64,000 nucleotides of DNA from Polycyclovorans sp002706265 (GTDB lineage: Bacteria; Pseudomonadota; Gammaproteobacteria; Nevskiales; Nevskiaceae): positions 190,600-254,599 of the forward strand of contig CAXBBM010000004.1 of NCBI GenBank assembly GCA_963973915.1, given 5' to 3'. The position numbers were made by a program, and so were the translations under genes. The notes below the pieces were generated by a model. It worked only from the letters and a program-made list of their open reading frames with translations. It was not told where the DNA came from and ran no database searches. Positions 43,286 through 52,633 of the stretch are shown here, in pieces (position 1 is the first letter of the stretch; each line of letters begins with the position of its first letter).

Positions 43286-44194
43286 TCAGCCGGCGATGGC
43301 GGGCCGGCGCAGGCGCGAGAGCAAGCCCATGACCCGCTCGGCCACCGAGCGCTCGCCCACGTCGCGTATCGGCTCGACACGGTGCGCGTCCCGCAGGCCG
43401 GGCGCGTTTCGCAGCGAGCGATGATGCCGCAGGGCGCTGGCAAGGCTGGCGCCCAGCGGACCGCGCCGCAGCGGCTTGGGCAGCAGGCGGTAGACCTGCC
43501 CCTGATTGATGAGCCCGACAAACAGACTGACGTCCTGAAACGGCGTGAGCACCAGGCTGACGATCTCTGGCCGCTGGGCCTTCAGGCCCTTCAGCATGCC
43601 GGCCACGTGCTCGCCGCCCACCACCAGATCCGAAACGATGACGCCGACCGGGTGGGCGTCGATCAGCGCCATGGCGGCATCGATGGACCGCGCATCATGC
43701 ACCGTGACCGACTCGCCGAGCAGGCCCTTGACGGCCAGCGCCACCTCGGGGTCATCGTCGATCACCAGCACCGTCTCGGCGTGGGCCTGGCGCAGGCCAG
43801 GGTCGACCGGCGCGGTCAATGACAGGGCAATGCGCGCCGCCTCGTCCACGGTCTGGCGCAGGTTCGCGGCGTCCCAGGGTTTGTGGATGAAACGAAAAAT
43901 CTCGCCTTCGTTGACGCTGGCAACCACCGCGTCAAGCTCGGAATATCCCGTCAACAGCAGCCGCATGCTCTGCGGCGAGCGCTGCCGCACCTCGCGCAGA
44001 AAGGCCGCGCCGCTCATGATCGGCATCCGCTGGTCCGAAATCACCACCTGGGCGGGTGCGGCATCGAGCATGGTCAGGGCTTCGCGGGCATCGGTGGTCA
44101 TGCGCACGTCGTAGGCGCCGCGAAACAGCATGGCCAGCGACCGCAGAATGCGCGCCTCGTCGTCCACCAGCATCAATGTGGGGCGCGGGCTCAT
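43286..44194 (-). CDS. Response regulator with two receiver domains
   Basis: The 302-residue protein starts at the ATG at 44194 (overlapping the kinase stop, ATGA). Receiver 1 (residues 5-120) has VDDE and the phosphoacceptor SDQRMP, with Lys in HKPWD. Receiver 2 (145-260) has VIDDDPE, an SDL acceptor and LPKPLRR. No output domain follows, only about 40 residues of basic tail. It is the partner of the adjacent histidine kinase and probably acts by protein contact. Confidence 0.9.
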   Translation of the reverse strand: MSPRPTLMLVDDEARILRSLAMLFRGAYDVRMTTDAREALTMLDAAPAQVVISDQRMPIMSGAAFLREVRQRSPQSMRLLLTGYSELDAVVASVNEGEIFRFIHKPWDAANLRQTVDEAARIALSLTAPVDPGLRQAHAETVLVIDDDPEVALAVKGLLGESVTVHDARSIDAAMALIDAHPVGVIVSDLVVGGEHVAGMLKGLKAQRPEIVSLVLTPFQDVSLFVGLINQGQVYRLLPKPLRRGPLGASLASALRHHRSLRNAPGLRDAHRVEPIRDVGERSVAERVMGLLSRLRRPAIAG

Positions 44195-45546
44195 GCGGCC
44201 ACCGCGCCTTGCGGCGCATGGGCCACAACTTCGGGCTGGGCGCGGGACCGGCGCGGCAGGCTGAGCATGAAACGGGTGCCAATGCCCAGCCTGGAGACCA
44301 CGTCGAGGCGTCCACCGTGGGCTTCGGCGATCTGGTAGCTGATCGACAGGCCCAGGCCCGTACCCTGGCCCACCGGCTTGGTGGTGAAGAACGGGTCGAA
44401 AATTTTCTTCAGGTGCTCGGGCGCGATGCCGGCGCCGTTGTCTTGCACACTGACGCGCACCCAGTCGTTGTCGGCTTCGCTCTTGACCAAGATCTTGCCC
44501 CCTTGTTCGGCCACCGCCTGCGCGGCGTTGGTGATGAGGTTGAGCAGCACCTGGTTGATCTGCGACGGTGAACATTCCACCGTCGGCAGATCGGCCAGCC
44601 GGCGAACGATCTCGACGCGGTTCTTCAACACGTTGTTGGCGATCATCAGGGTTTGTTCGACGCAGTCATTGAGCGACACCTCAGTGACGCGGGCCTGGTC
44701 CAGGCGCGAGAAGTTGCGCAGGTTCACCACCAGATCGCGAATCTGGTCCACGCCGAACAGGGTGTCGTCAAACATGGCCGCGGCATCGTCGAGCAGCGCG
44801 GCCTCGTCTTCGGCCGACGCGCCCTCGATGCGCGCCAACTGGGCGCCGAGCGCCGCTTCGTCAACGGTTTCAGAGACCAGCAGTCGGCCCAGGGCCTGGT
44901 ATTCCTGCAGGCTGTGGCGCAACTCGTCGAACAGGCCCCGCATCATCTCGACGTTGTTGCGCACGTAGCCCAGCGGGGTGTTGATCTCGTGCGCGACGCC
45001 GGCAACCATCTGCCCCAGCGACGCCATTTTTTCGCTTTGCACCAGGGCCGACTGTGAACGCTTCAGCTGGCCGTAGGCGCCGGCCAGCTTGACCGCGCCC
45101 TGCTCCACCCGGGCCCGCAGGGCGGCCAGCAGGTCGAGCACCACGCCCATGCCGAGATAGCGGTCGGTCTGATCGACGATGACGAAGTCTTCGGTCAGCG
45201 GCGTGCCGATGTGCTGGCTCACGTAGGCCACCGCAACCTCCAGCGGCGTGTCGATGCGCACGATCAACGGCCGGTCGTTGAAGATGGCGGTGACCGGCTT
45301 GCCGCCGATCAACTCCCGCCCGAAGCGCCGCAGAAACACGTTGTTGAGCGCGTGCCGGCTCAGCGTGCCCAGCACCCGGCCGTCGGCCACCACCGGCAGG
45401 CACAAGAGCTTGGCGTAGGCGGGCAGCAGAAAAAGGTCGGCGGCATCATTGACCCGCGTCCCGGCCAGCGTGGGAGCGACATCAAGCCGCAACGCGGCAA
45501 TGTCGGGCGCGATGGGCGCCTCGGTGGGGGTCGGTGCAGTGGCCAT
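44191..45546 (-). CDS. Histidine kinase with N-terminal CBS-like input
   Basis: This 451-residue soluble kinase starts at the ATG at 45546. Residues about 30-155 contain a CBS-like pair (LLCLPVVADGRVLGTLSRHAL and VAVAYVSQHIGTPLTEDFVIV), then a coiled coil, the H box ASLGQMVAGVAHEINTPLG, an N box (NQVLLNLITNAAQA), G1 (DNGAGI), F box FFTTKPVGQGTGLGLS and G2. There are no membrane helices, so the signal is cytosolic, possibly an adenylate ligand. It is followed directly by its double-receiver regulator. Confidence 0.92.
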   Translation of the reverse strand: MATAPTPTEAPIAPDIAALRLDVAPTLAGTRVNDAADLFLLPAYAKLLCLPVVADGRVLGTLSRHALNNVFLRRFGRELIGGKPVTAIFNDRPLIVRIDTPLEVAVAYVSQHIGTPLTEDFVIVDQTDRYLGMGVVLDLLAALRARVEQGAVKLAGAYGQLKRSQSALVQSEKMASLGQMVAGVAHEINTPLGYVRNNVEMMRGLFDELRHSLQEYQALGRLLVSETVDEAALGAQLARIEGASAEDEAALLDDAAAMFDDTLFGVDQIRDLVVNLRNFSRLDQARVTEVSLNDCVEQTLMIANNVLKNRVEIVRRLADLPTVECSPSQINQVLLNLITNAAQAVAEQGGKILVKSEADNDWVRVSVQDNGAGIAPEHLKKIFDPFFTTKPVGQGTGLGLSISYQIAEAHGGRLDVVSRLGIGTRFMLSLPRRSRAQPEVVAHAPQGAVAA

Positions 45547-45755
45547 GAACACCGCAGTCTGCCCGGCGCAGATTGCGTGCAGATGAAGGTTAGATGAACG
45601 GCCCGCCGGTGGCGCAGCACGCCCCGCACCGGATGCCGAAGCACGTCGAACCTGCAGACTGCCACGACAGGCCGCAGCGGGGCCTGCGCGGCCTGCGCGG
45701 CTCGGGCCGGCGGTGCAGGCGCTACAATCCGCGCCTTCCGTTTTTGGCTGTTTCC

Positions 45756-47345
45756 ATGTCTGAAGTCGCACGAGCTGCGGCGCTGCGGCGCACGTTTGCC
45801 ATCATTTCCCACCCCGACGCGGGCAAGACCACGCTCACCGAGAAGCTGCTGCTGTTCGGCGGTGCGATCCGCCTGGCCGGATCGGTCAAGGGGCGCAAGG
45901 CTGACCGCCACGCCACGTCCGACTGGATGGCGCTGGAGCAGCAGCGCGGCATCTCGATCACGACGTCGGTGATGCAGTTTCCCTACAACGGCAAGATCGT
46001 GAATCTGCTCGACACGCCGGGCCACGAAGATTTCTCGGAAGACACCTACCGCACGCTGACGGCCGTGGACTCGGCGCTGATGGTGATCGACGCCGCCAAG
46101 GGCGTGGAGGCGCGCACCATCAAGCTGATGGAGGTGTGCCGCCTGCGCACCACGCCGATCATCACCTTCGTCAACAAGCTGGACCGGGAGGGCCGCCCGC
46201 CGCTGGAGTTGCTGGATGAAGTGGAGAAGGTGCTCAACATCCGCTGTACGCCGGTCACCTGGCCGATCGGCATGGGGCGCGAGTTCAAGGGGGTTTATCA
46301 CCTGCTGGAAGACCGCTTCTATCTCTACACCGGCGACAAGCACCGGATTTCCGACATCGAAACCGTTGAAGGGCTGCACACGCCGGGCCTGGCCGAGCGT
46401 TTTGGCCGCCCCTACCAGCAGATGCTGGAAGAGATCGAACTGGTGCAGATGGCCGGCGACGGCTTCGACCTGGAGGCCTACCGCCGCGGCGAACTGACGC
46501 CGGTGTTCTTCGGCTCGGGCATCAACAACTTCGGCGTGCGCGAGCTGCTCAACGGCTTCACCGACTGGGCGCCGCCGCCGCAGGGCCGCGAGGCGGTGCC
46601 CCGTGACGTGGCGGCCGATGAGCCGGTGTTTTCAGGCTTCGTGTTCAAGATTCAGGCGAACATGGACCCCAAGCACCGCGACCGCGTGGCCTTTATGCGG
46701 GTGTGCTCGGGCACCTATCGCGAGGGCATGACCCTGCACTCGGTGCGCCTCAAGGGGCCGGTCCGCATCTCGCAGGCGCTCACCTTCATGGCCTCCGACC
46801 GCGAGGCGGTGCAGACCGCTTATCCCGGCGACATCATCGGCCTGCACAACCACGGCACCATCTCGATTGGCGATTCGTTTTCGGAAGGCGAGCAGATTCA
46901 GTTCACCGGAATTCCCAACTTCGCGCCCGATCTGTTCCGCCGCGTAATTCTCAAGGATCCGCTCAAGGCCAAGGCGCTGAACAAGGGTTTGGATCAGCTC
47001 TGCGAGGAAGGCGCTACCCAGGTCTACCGGCCGTTGACCAACAACGACATCATTCTGGGCGCGGTGGGCGTGCTGCAGTTCGAGGTGGTGCAGTACCGGC
47101 TCAAGGACGAGTACAACGTTGAATGCATCTTCGAGCCGGTGCAGGTGCACAGCGCCCGCTGGGTGGACTGCACCGATGCGAAGAAGTGGGCCGATTTCAA
47201 AGACAAGAACGAGCAGCGGCTGGCCATGGACCACCACGGGGCGCTGGTGTATCTGGCGTCGTCGTCGGTCAACCTCGGCATGACCCGCGAGCGCTTCCCT
47301 GACGTACGCTTTTCCGACACCAAAGAGCAGAGCTTCAGCGCTTGA
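45756..47345 (+). CDS. prfC: Peptide chain release factor 3
   Basis: RF3 is the GTPase that recycles RF1/RF2 after termination. The 529-residue length equals the E. coli protein. GTPase motifs are HPDAGKTT, DTPGHEDF and NKLDREGR; the LEQQRGISITTSVMQF switch I is conserved. The ATG at 45756 gives MSEVARAAALRRTFAIISHPDAG, the usual N-terminus. The next gene starts in the stop codon (TTGA). Confidence 0.97.
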   Translation: MSEVARAAALRRTFAIISHPDAGKTTLTEKLLLFGGAIRLAGSVKGRKADRHATSDWMALEQQRGISITTSVMQFPYNGKIVNLLDTPGHEDFSEDTYRTLTAVDSALMVIDAAKGVEARTIKLMEVCRLRTTPIITFVNKLDREGRPPLELLDEVEKVLNIRCTPVTWPIGMGREFKGVYHLLEDRFYLYTGDKHRISDIETVEGLHTPGLAERFGRPYQQMLEEIELVQMAGDGFDLEAYRRGELTPVFFGSGINNFGVRELLNGFTDWAPPPQGREAVPRDVAADEPVFSGFVFKIQANMDPKHRDRVAFMRVCSGTYREGMTLHSVRLKGPVRISQALTFMASDREAVQTAYPGDIIGLHNHGTISIGDSFSEGEQIQFTGIPNFAPDLFRRVILKDPLKAKALNKGLDQLCEEGATQVYRPLTNNDIILGAVGVLQFEVVQYRLKDEYNVECIFEPVQVHSARWVDCTDAKKWADFKDKNEQRLAMDHHGALVYLASSSVNLGMTRERFPDVRFSDTKEQSFSA

Positions 47346-48613
47346 GCCGGTCCGGTCGCGTGCGCACCGATGCCTTGGCCGCCCTGCGCATCGGCGAGTT
47401 CAGGGCGCTGTCTGCACTGGGGCTGCTGGTGATGATCGCCGTGCAGGCGCAGTCGGTGGCCATCGCCTGGGCGCTGTACCAGATCACCCGCGATCCGCTG
47501 GTGTTGGGGCTGGTGGGGCTGGCCGAAGCGGTGCCGTTCATCAGCCTGGCACTGTTTGGCGGCTATCTGGCGGACCATCGCGACAAGCGCACCTTGATGC
47601 GCATCGCACTCACCTTGATGGTGGCGGCCTCGGGCCTGCTGATCGCCGTCATGCAGACGCCGGTGCGCAACGCCATGGGGCCATGGCAGTGGCTGGGGCT
47701 GGTCTACGGCAGCCTGATGCTCATGGGCCTGGCGCGGGGCTTGTTCTCGCCCTCGGCAACGGCGCTGCGGGCGTTCGTGGTGCCGCGCGCGCTGTACCCC
47801 AACGCCGCAGCGTGGTCGAGCACTGCCATGCAAAGCGGCATGGTGCTGGGGCCGCTGTTGGGCGGCCTGTCGTACGCCGCCTATGGCCTCACGACCACCT
47901 TGTGGGGCTGCGCCGCGTTGCTGGTGGCGGCCATTGCGCTGTCGCTCTGGCTCAGGCCGCGCCCGCCGCTCAGCCATCGCGCGCAGGGGCAGTCGGTGAT
48001 GCAGAACATCGCCGAGGGACTGCAGTTCGTGCGCCGCACGCCGGTGATTCTGTATGCGCTGGCGCTGGACCTGCTGGTGGTGTTGTTCGGCGGGGTGATT
48101 GCCATTCTGCCGATGTTCGCCGAAGAGATTCTGCTGATCGGCCCCGATGCACTCGGCCTGCTGCGCGCCGCGCCGGCGGTCGGGGCCATCATCACCATCC
48201 TCATCTGCACGCGCCACACACCCACTTACCATGCCTGGCGCAACCTGCTGCTGGCGTGCGCGGGATTCGGCGCGGCGACCCTGGTGTTCGCCGTCTCCAC
48301 CCACTTCTGGCTGTCGGTGGCCGCGCTGTTTGCCACCGGCGCGTTCGATTCGGTCAGCGTCGTGATCCGCCAAACGCTGCTGCAGATCTACACGCCCGAC
48401 GCCCTGCGCGGCCGGGTGCAGTCGGTGAACAGCGTCTTCATCAGCACCTCGAACGAGATCGGCGCCTTCGAGTCGGGACTGGCGGCAAAGCTGCTGGGGG
48501 CCGTGCCCTCGGTGCTGTTCGGCGGGGCGATGACGCTGGGCATCACCGGTCTGATCGGCCACCGGACGCGGTCGCTGCTGCGCCTGAGGGTAACGCCGGA
48601 ATCACAGGGCTGA
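47342..48613 (+). CDS. MFS transporter, EntS-like
   Basis: The 423-residue permease has about 12 helices and the EntS/MFS_3 features WALYQITRDPLVLGLVGLAEA and GGYLADHRDKR after helix 2. The start is a TTG overlapping the prfC stop by four bases, so it is translated from the prfC transcript. Substrate unknown; EntS exports enterobactin. Confidence 0.85.
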   Translation: MSRSGRVRTDALAALRIGEFRALSALGLLVMIAVQAQSVAIAWALYQITRDPLVLGLVGLAEAVPFISLALFGGYLADHRDKRTLMRIALTLMVAASGLLIAVMQTPVRNAMGPWQWLGLVYGSLMLMGLARGLFSPSATALRAFVVPRALYPNAAAWSSTAMQSGMVLGPLLGGLSYAAYGLTTTLWGCAALLVAAIALSLWLRPRPPLSHRAQGQSVMQNIAEGLQFVRRTPVILYALALDLLVVLFGGVIAILPMFAEEILLIGPDALGLLRAAPAVGAIITILICTRHTPTYHAWRNLLLACAGFGAATLVFAVSTHFWLSVAALFATGAFDSVSVVIRQTLLQIYTPDALRGRVQSVNSVFISTSNEIGAFESGLAAKLLGAVPSVLFGGAMTLGITGLIGHRTRSLLRLRVTPESQG

Positions 48614-48628
48614 GGGGCGCGTCGCCAT

Positions 48629-48654
48629 AAAAAAAGCCCTCGCACTGCGAGGGC
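48629..48654 (-). terminator. Rho-independent terminator for the glycine-zipper gene
   Basis: Read on the minus strand, a perfect 9-bp stem GCCCTCGCA/TGCGAGGGC with a single-base apex is followed by seven T residues. It lies 29 bases past the stop of the gene at 48683. It may also help end the opposite MFS transcript. Confidence 0.85.
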
Positions 48655-48682
48655 TGTGGGGCTGTGTTCCGCGCCTGATCGG

Positions 48683-49198
48683 CTATCGCAATTCGAGGTT
48701 GTTGCCCACCACGCGAACCGGCGTGCCCACGCCGATGCCCGCAGTGGAATCGACCGTCACCACCTGCGACCCGCCTTCATCCATGCGCACGGTCACGCGG
48801 TAGTAACTGACGGAGTTGCGACGCTTCTCGATTTCATTGCCGGCAATACCGCCGCCAATGGCACCGGCTGCGGTGGCTGCCTTGTTGCCGCTGCCACTGC
48901 CAAACTGATGCCCGATCACACCGCCCGCCACGGCGCCGGCAATCGCCCCAATCCCGCTGCCCTGACCTTTCTCGGTGACCGCTTCGATATTGCTCACGGT
49001 GCCGCAATTGCTGCAGATCGGTTTCGGTGCGGGTTTCGGTGCGGCCGCAACAGGCGCCGGCTTGGCGGGCGCGGGCGTCGCGGCCTCGGCGGCCTCTTCA
49101 GCCTCTGCCGCAGCGTCGTCGTCCAGTGCGGGCGCACAGGCACTCATGGTCACGACCAGCCCGGTCACCGACATCAATGCAATCCAGTTTTTCAACAT
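48683..49198 (-). CDS. Glycine-zipper 2TM domain outer-membrane protein (SlyB-like)
   Basis: The 171-residue protein starts at the ATG at 49198 behind AGGGGAGA. It has a signal peptide ending in a lipobox-like MSAC, an acidic Ala/Glu linker and a Pro/Ala tract, a CSNCG pair, then the glycine-zipper IGAIAGAVAGGVIGHQFG...AGAIGGGIAGNEIEKR, the SlyB/Rick_17kDa motif. A C-terminal beta domain follows. Such lipoproteins help outer-membrane integrity. A strong terminator follows. Confidence 0.9.
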   Translation of the reverse strand: MLKNWIALMSVTGLVVTMSACAPALDDDAAAEAEEAAEAATPAPAKPAPVAAAPKPAPKPICSNCGTVSNIEAVTEKGQGSGIGAIAGAVAGGVIGHQFGSGSGNKAATAAGAIGGGIAGNEIEKRRNSVSYYRVTVRMDEGGSQVVTVDSTAGIGVGTPVRVVGNNLELR

Positions 49199-49278
49199 GA
49201 TGAAAATCTCCCCTGAAAATGATGGTGGCAGCGTAGTCCCCAAATATGAGCCCGCTCTGAACCGTCGCTAAAGGCGTC

Positions 49279-50601
49279 TCAAAGTTGGATGCGTGCCCAG
49301 TGGCGGCGACGCCAGGCCACGACGAAAAAACCTGCCTGCAGCAGACGATACGCTGCCATGGCCAGCCACACCACCGTCAGCCCCAGGCCCGACACCGGGC
49401 CAAGCCAGCCGACCAGCGGCAGGAACAGGCCCCACTGCAGGCCCGTGGCCACCCACATGACGTAGCGGCTGGCGCCTGCACCCAACAGCGCCTGCATGAG
49501 AATGATGCCCAGGCCATCCCCCGCCATCATCAGCCCCAGCAACTGCAGGGGCACCACACCCAGAGCCAGCGTGGCCGGCTCGTGGAGGAACCAGCCCAGC
49601 AGCCACTCCGGCGCCAGCACCATGGGCAGCCCGGCGGCGAGGTACACCCAGATCGCGATCCGATAGGTGTCCCAGGCGGCCTGCGCGGCATCGTCCACGT
49701 CGCCGCGCCCCAGCGCCTGGCTGGCCAGGGTTGCCGCTGCAATACCAAAGCCGACGCTGGGCAGGATCAGGGTGAGCATCAGCGTGATCAGAATGTGCGA
49801 CACCGCCAGCTCGGCGGTGCCGATGCGGGCAATCATCCAGAACAGCACCGTGAAGCCGCCCGAAAACATCAGCTGCTGGACCGCGCTGGGCACGCCCAGC
49901 CGCAGCAGCGCGCGGTTTTCGTCTGCACTTGGCACCGCCCGCAAATAGCCGTGCGGCCGCGCGTGCCGGTAGGCGTAGATCACATAGAACGCCGTGCCGA
50001 TGAGCACCGAGATCGACGTGCCCAGCCCGGCGCCCGCCGTGCCCATCTGCGGCAGACCCCAAAGCCCGTGGATCAGGCCGAAACTGATCGGCACGTTGAA
50101 CGCGTTCATCACGAACAGCGTCACCATGTAGACCTGCGTGCGCTTGATGGCGCTCCAGTAGCCGCGGTAACAAAAGTTCATCCCCACCGCCGCCACCGAG
50201 AGCAGGCGCCATTGCAGATAACCTTCGCCTTCTGCGATGACCGCCGGGTCGGGCGTCAGCAGCGTCATCAAGGCCTCGGCGCCCCACCAACCGAGCACCG
50301 CCAGCGGCACGCCGATCCACAACGACAGGCGCAGCCCCCCGTTGAGCGGCACGGCCACTTCGCTCATGCGCCCCTGCCCGACGCGGCGCGCCGCCAGGGT
50401 CTGCACCGCGGGGGAAAAGCCGGTCAGAAACGACACCGCCATGAAATTGACGAAGCTGGCCAGCCCCACCGCCGCCAGCGCCGTGGCGCCCAGGGCGCCC
50501 ACCATCCAGGCGTCAACCAGATTCAGCAGGTTCTGCGACGTCATGCCGGCCACGATGGGCAGGCTGATCTGCAGAATGTCGCGGCGCCGCTCGGGCGTCA
50601 T
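49279..50601 (-). CDS. MATE-family efflux transporter
   Basis: The 440-residue protein has about 12 membrane helices arranged as two six-helix halves, matching the NorM/DinF MATE fold: it opens with DILQISLPIVAGMTSQNLLNLVDAWMVGALG, followed by FVNFMAVSFLTGFSPAVQTLAAR. MATE pumps expel cationic drugs using Na+ or H+. It stands alone between the glycine-zipper gene and the divergent peptidoglycan-binding gene. Confidence 0.92.
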   Translation of the reverse strand: MTPERRRDILQISLPIVAGMTSQNLLNLVDAWMVGALGATALAAVGLASFVNFMAVSFLTGFSPAVQTLAARRVGQGRMSEVAVPLNGGLRLSLWIGVPLAVLGWWGAEALMTLLTPDPAVIAEGEGYLQWRLLSVAAVGMNFCYRGYWSAIKRTQVYMVTLFVMNAFNVPISFGLIHGLWGLPQMGTAGAGLGTSISVLIGTAFYVIYAYRHARPHGYLRAVPSADENRALLRLGVPSAVQQLMFSGGFTVLFWMIARIGTAELAVSHILITLMLTLILPSVGFGIAAATLASQALGRGDVDDAAQAAWDTYRIAIWVYLAAGLPMVLAPEWLLGWFLHEPATLALGVVPLQLLGLMMAGDGLGIILMQALLGAGASRYVMWVATGLQWGLFLPLVGWLGPVSGLGLTVVWLAMAAYRLLQAGFFVVAWRRRHWARIQL

Positions 50602-50704
50602 CTGGCGCGCCCGCGCGGGTCGGCGCGCAGTGGACCATTTGCGTCATGGGCGGTGGCGGGCGAGGTGGGCATAATTCGCCGATTATCCTGCACGAGACGT
50701 GACC

Positions 50705-51682
50705 ATGACGCGCCCCGCTCGATCGACCGCCGGCCACCCGAGGACTTTCACCGCCGCCGGGCTGATGGCCTTGCTGCCGATGGCCAGCCTGGCGCAGTCA
50801 CTGCCGCAGGCCGCGCGCCCCGGTGACTGTTTCGCCCGCATTGCGCAGCCCCCGGTGTTCGAACAACAGACCGAACGAATCGAGGTGGCCGAAGCCAGCG
50901 AGCGCGTGGAGGTCACCCCCGCCAAGTACGAATGGACCGAAGAAACCATCGTCGTCCGCCCCGCCAGCGAGCGCGTGGTCGAGGTGCGCCCGGCCGAATA
51001 CCGCAGCGTGGAAGAGCGGGTGATGGTCAGCCCGGCCAGCGAAAGGCTGGAGGAGGTCCCGGCACGCTTTCGTACCGAGGCGGTGCAGGAGCAGGTCAAG
51101 CCGGCAACCCGCGTCTGGAAGCCCGGTCGCGGCGCCATCGAACGGGTCGATCACGTGTCTGGCGAAGTGCTGTGCCTGGTTGAAGAGCCTGCGGTGTATC
51201 GCACCGTGTCGCGTCAGGTGCTGGTGACCCCCGCCACCACGCGCCGCGTGGCGGTGCCCGCCGAATACCAGATCGTGCATCGGCAGGAATTGGTACGTCC
51301 TGCCGAGACGCGGGTGGAAACCCTACCCGCGCAGACCGAAACCGTGCGGGTGCGCACACTCGTGCGTCCGGCCCAGGAGCGCCGCGTGACCGTGCCTGCC
51401 CGCTACGAGAATCTGACGCGCGAGGTTGAGGTCAGCCCCAGCCGGGTCGACTGGCACCCGGTGTTGTGCAACACCAACGCCAATCAGCAGACCATTCTGG
51501 CGCTGCAGCGCGCCCTGCAACGGGCCGGCTTCGACCCCGGCAAGATCGACGGCAAGCTCGGCCAGATGACCTACCGTGCCGTTGCGCGTTACCAGCGCGC
51601 CAACGGACTGCCCACCGGCGGCATCACCTTCGACACGCTGGACCGGCTGGGCGTTGCCACCGGCCGTGGCGATCAGGCCTGA
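50705..51682 (+). CDS. Exported repeat protein with C-terminal peptidoglycan-binding domain (paralogue 1)
   Basis: The 325-residue protein has a signal peptide (to about Ala-Gln at 30), then about 200 residues of repeated beta-strand segments with the pattern V-x-P-A-x-x-R/T-x-x-x-V, for example VEVTPAKYEW, VVRPASERVV and VMVSPASERLEEVP. A C-terminal PG_binding_1 domain (about 255-315) has ILALQRALQRAGFDPGKIDGKLG. It is followed seven bases later by a paralogue. The ATG at 50705 was preferred to a GTG two codons upstream. Probably a cell-wall-associated periplasmic protein; role unknown. Confidence 0.82.
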   Translation: MTRPARSTAGHPRTFTAAGLMALLPMASLAQSLPQAARPGDCFARIAQPPVFEQQTERIEVAEASERVEVTPAKYEWTEETIVVRPASERVVEVRPAEYRSVEERVMVSPASERLEEVPARFRTEAVQEQVKPATRVWKPGRGAIERVDHVSGEVLCLVEEPAVYRTVSRQVLVTPATTRRVAVPAEYQIVHRQELVRPAETRVETLPAQTETVRVRTLVRPAQERRVTVPARYENLTREVEVSPSRVDWHPVLCNTNANQQTILALQRALQRAGFDPGKIDGKLGQMTYRAVARYQRANGLPTGGITFDTLDRLGVATGRGDQA

Positions 51683-51689
51683 ACCGGCC

Positions 51690-52613
51690 ATGCCCCTGCG
51701 CCTGTTGATCGCCGCCGTGAGCTTTGCGCTGGCAAGCCCGGCAGCGGCAACCCCCGACAACGCCGGCCTGCCGCCCGCGTCACCCCCGGAGGCCCGGGTC
51801 GGCGAGTGCTGGGCGCTGCTCAAGACGCCACCGACGTACGCGCGTCGTGACGTCCGCATCGAACTCACGCCGGCGCAGACCGTCGAGCGGCGCATCCCCG
51901 GCGAGAGCCGCTGGGTGACGCGTGAAGTGCGCGTGCCGGCCTACGAGCGGCGCCGCGTGGTGCAGCCCGCCGTCGTCGAGTGGGTCGAAAGCGAGGTGAC
52001 CGAACCGGCGCGCACCGAAACCCGCCGCGTGCCCGGCACCTTTCGAACCGTGACCCACGAGGTGCCGGTGCCCTCAGCCGACGCACCACAGTGGCAACGT
52101 GACCTCAGCAAGGACGGCGCGCTCTGCTGGGTCGAGACGCCCACCGCGTTCAGGCAGGTTGCGCACCGACAGCAGGTCACGCCGGCCCGCACCGAGACGG
52201 TGACGGTTGCAGCGCGCACGCGCATCACCCGGCGCAAGGTCGTGAAATCGCCAGCGGTGATCGACGTGACCACCGTGCCCGCCGAAGTGCGGGTGGAGCG
52301 CATCCGCGAGCAGATCACCCCCGACCGCTTCGTCACCGAAACGGTGCCCGCCGTCATGGGCACCGAGGTGCAGCGGGTCATGACGGCCCCGTCCCGCCTC
52401 GAATGGCGTGCGGTGCTGTGCGACACCAATGCCACGCCCGGCAAGGTGCGCGCGGTGCAGCAGGCCCTGAAGGCACGCGGTCACTACCGCGGCCCGCTGG
52501 ACGGCCGGTTTGGCGCCGCCACCCTGGCCGCCATGACCGCGTTTCAAACCGCCGAGGGCCTGGCCAGCAACGGCGTGACCCTTGAGGCCCTGGCCGCGCT
52601 GGGCGTGCGCTGA
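51690..52613 (+). CDS. Exported repeat protein with C-terminal peptidoglycan-binding domain (paralogue 2)
   Basis: The 307-residue protein shares the layout of its neighbour: signal peptide (residues 1-21), a GECWALL segment corresponding to GDCFARI in paralogue 1, repeated strands (VEPARTETRRVPG-like), a DGALCWVETP segment matching GEVLCLVEEP, and a C-terminal PG_binding_1 domain with VRAVQQALKARGHYRGPLDGRFG. The pair presumably arose by tandem duplication and diverged widely. The ATG at 51690 is seven bases from the upstream stop. Confidence 0.85.
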   Translation: MPLRLLIAAVSFALASPAAATPDNAGLPPASPPEARVGECWALLKTPPTYARRDVRIELTPAQTVERRIPGESRWVTREVRVPAYERRRVVQPAVVEWVESEVTEPARTETRRVPGTFRTVTHEVPVPSADAPQWQRDLSKDGALCWVETPTAFRQVAHRQQVTPARTETVTVAARTRITRRKVVKSPAVIDVTTVPAEVRVERIREQITPDRFVTETVPAVMGTEVQRVMTAPSRLEWRAVLCDTNATPGKVRAVQQALKARGHYRGPLDGRFGAATLAAMTAFQTAEGLASNGVTLEALAALGVR

Positions 52614-52633
52614 CCCCCGGCTCGGGCGCCGGC

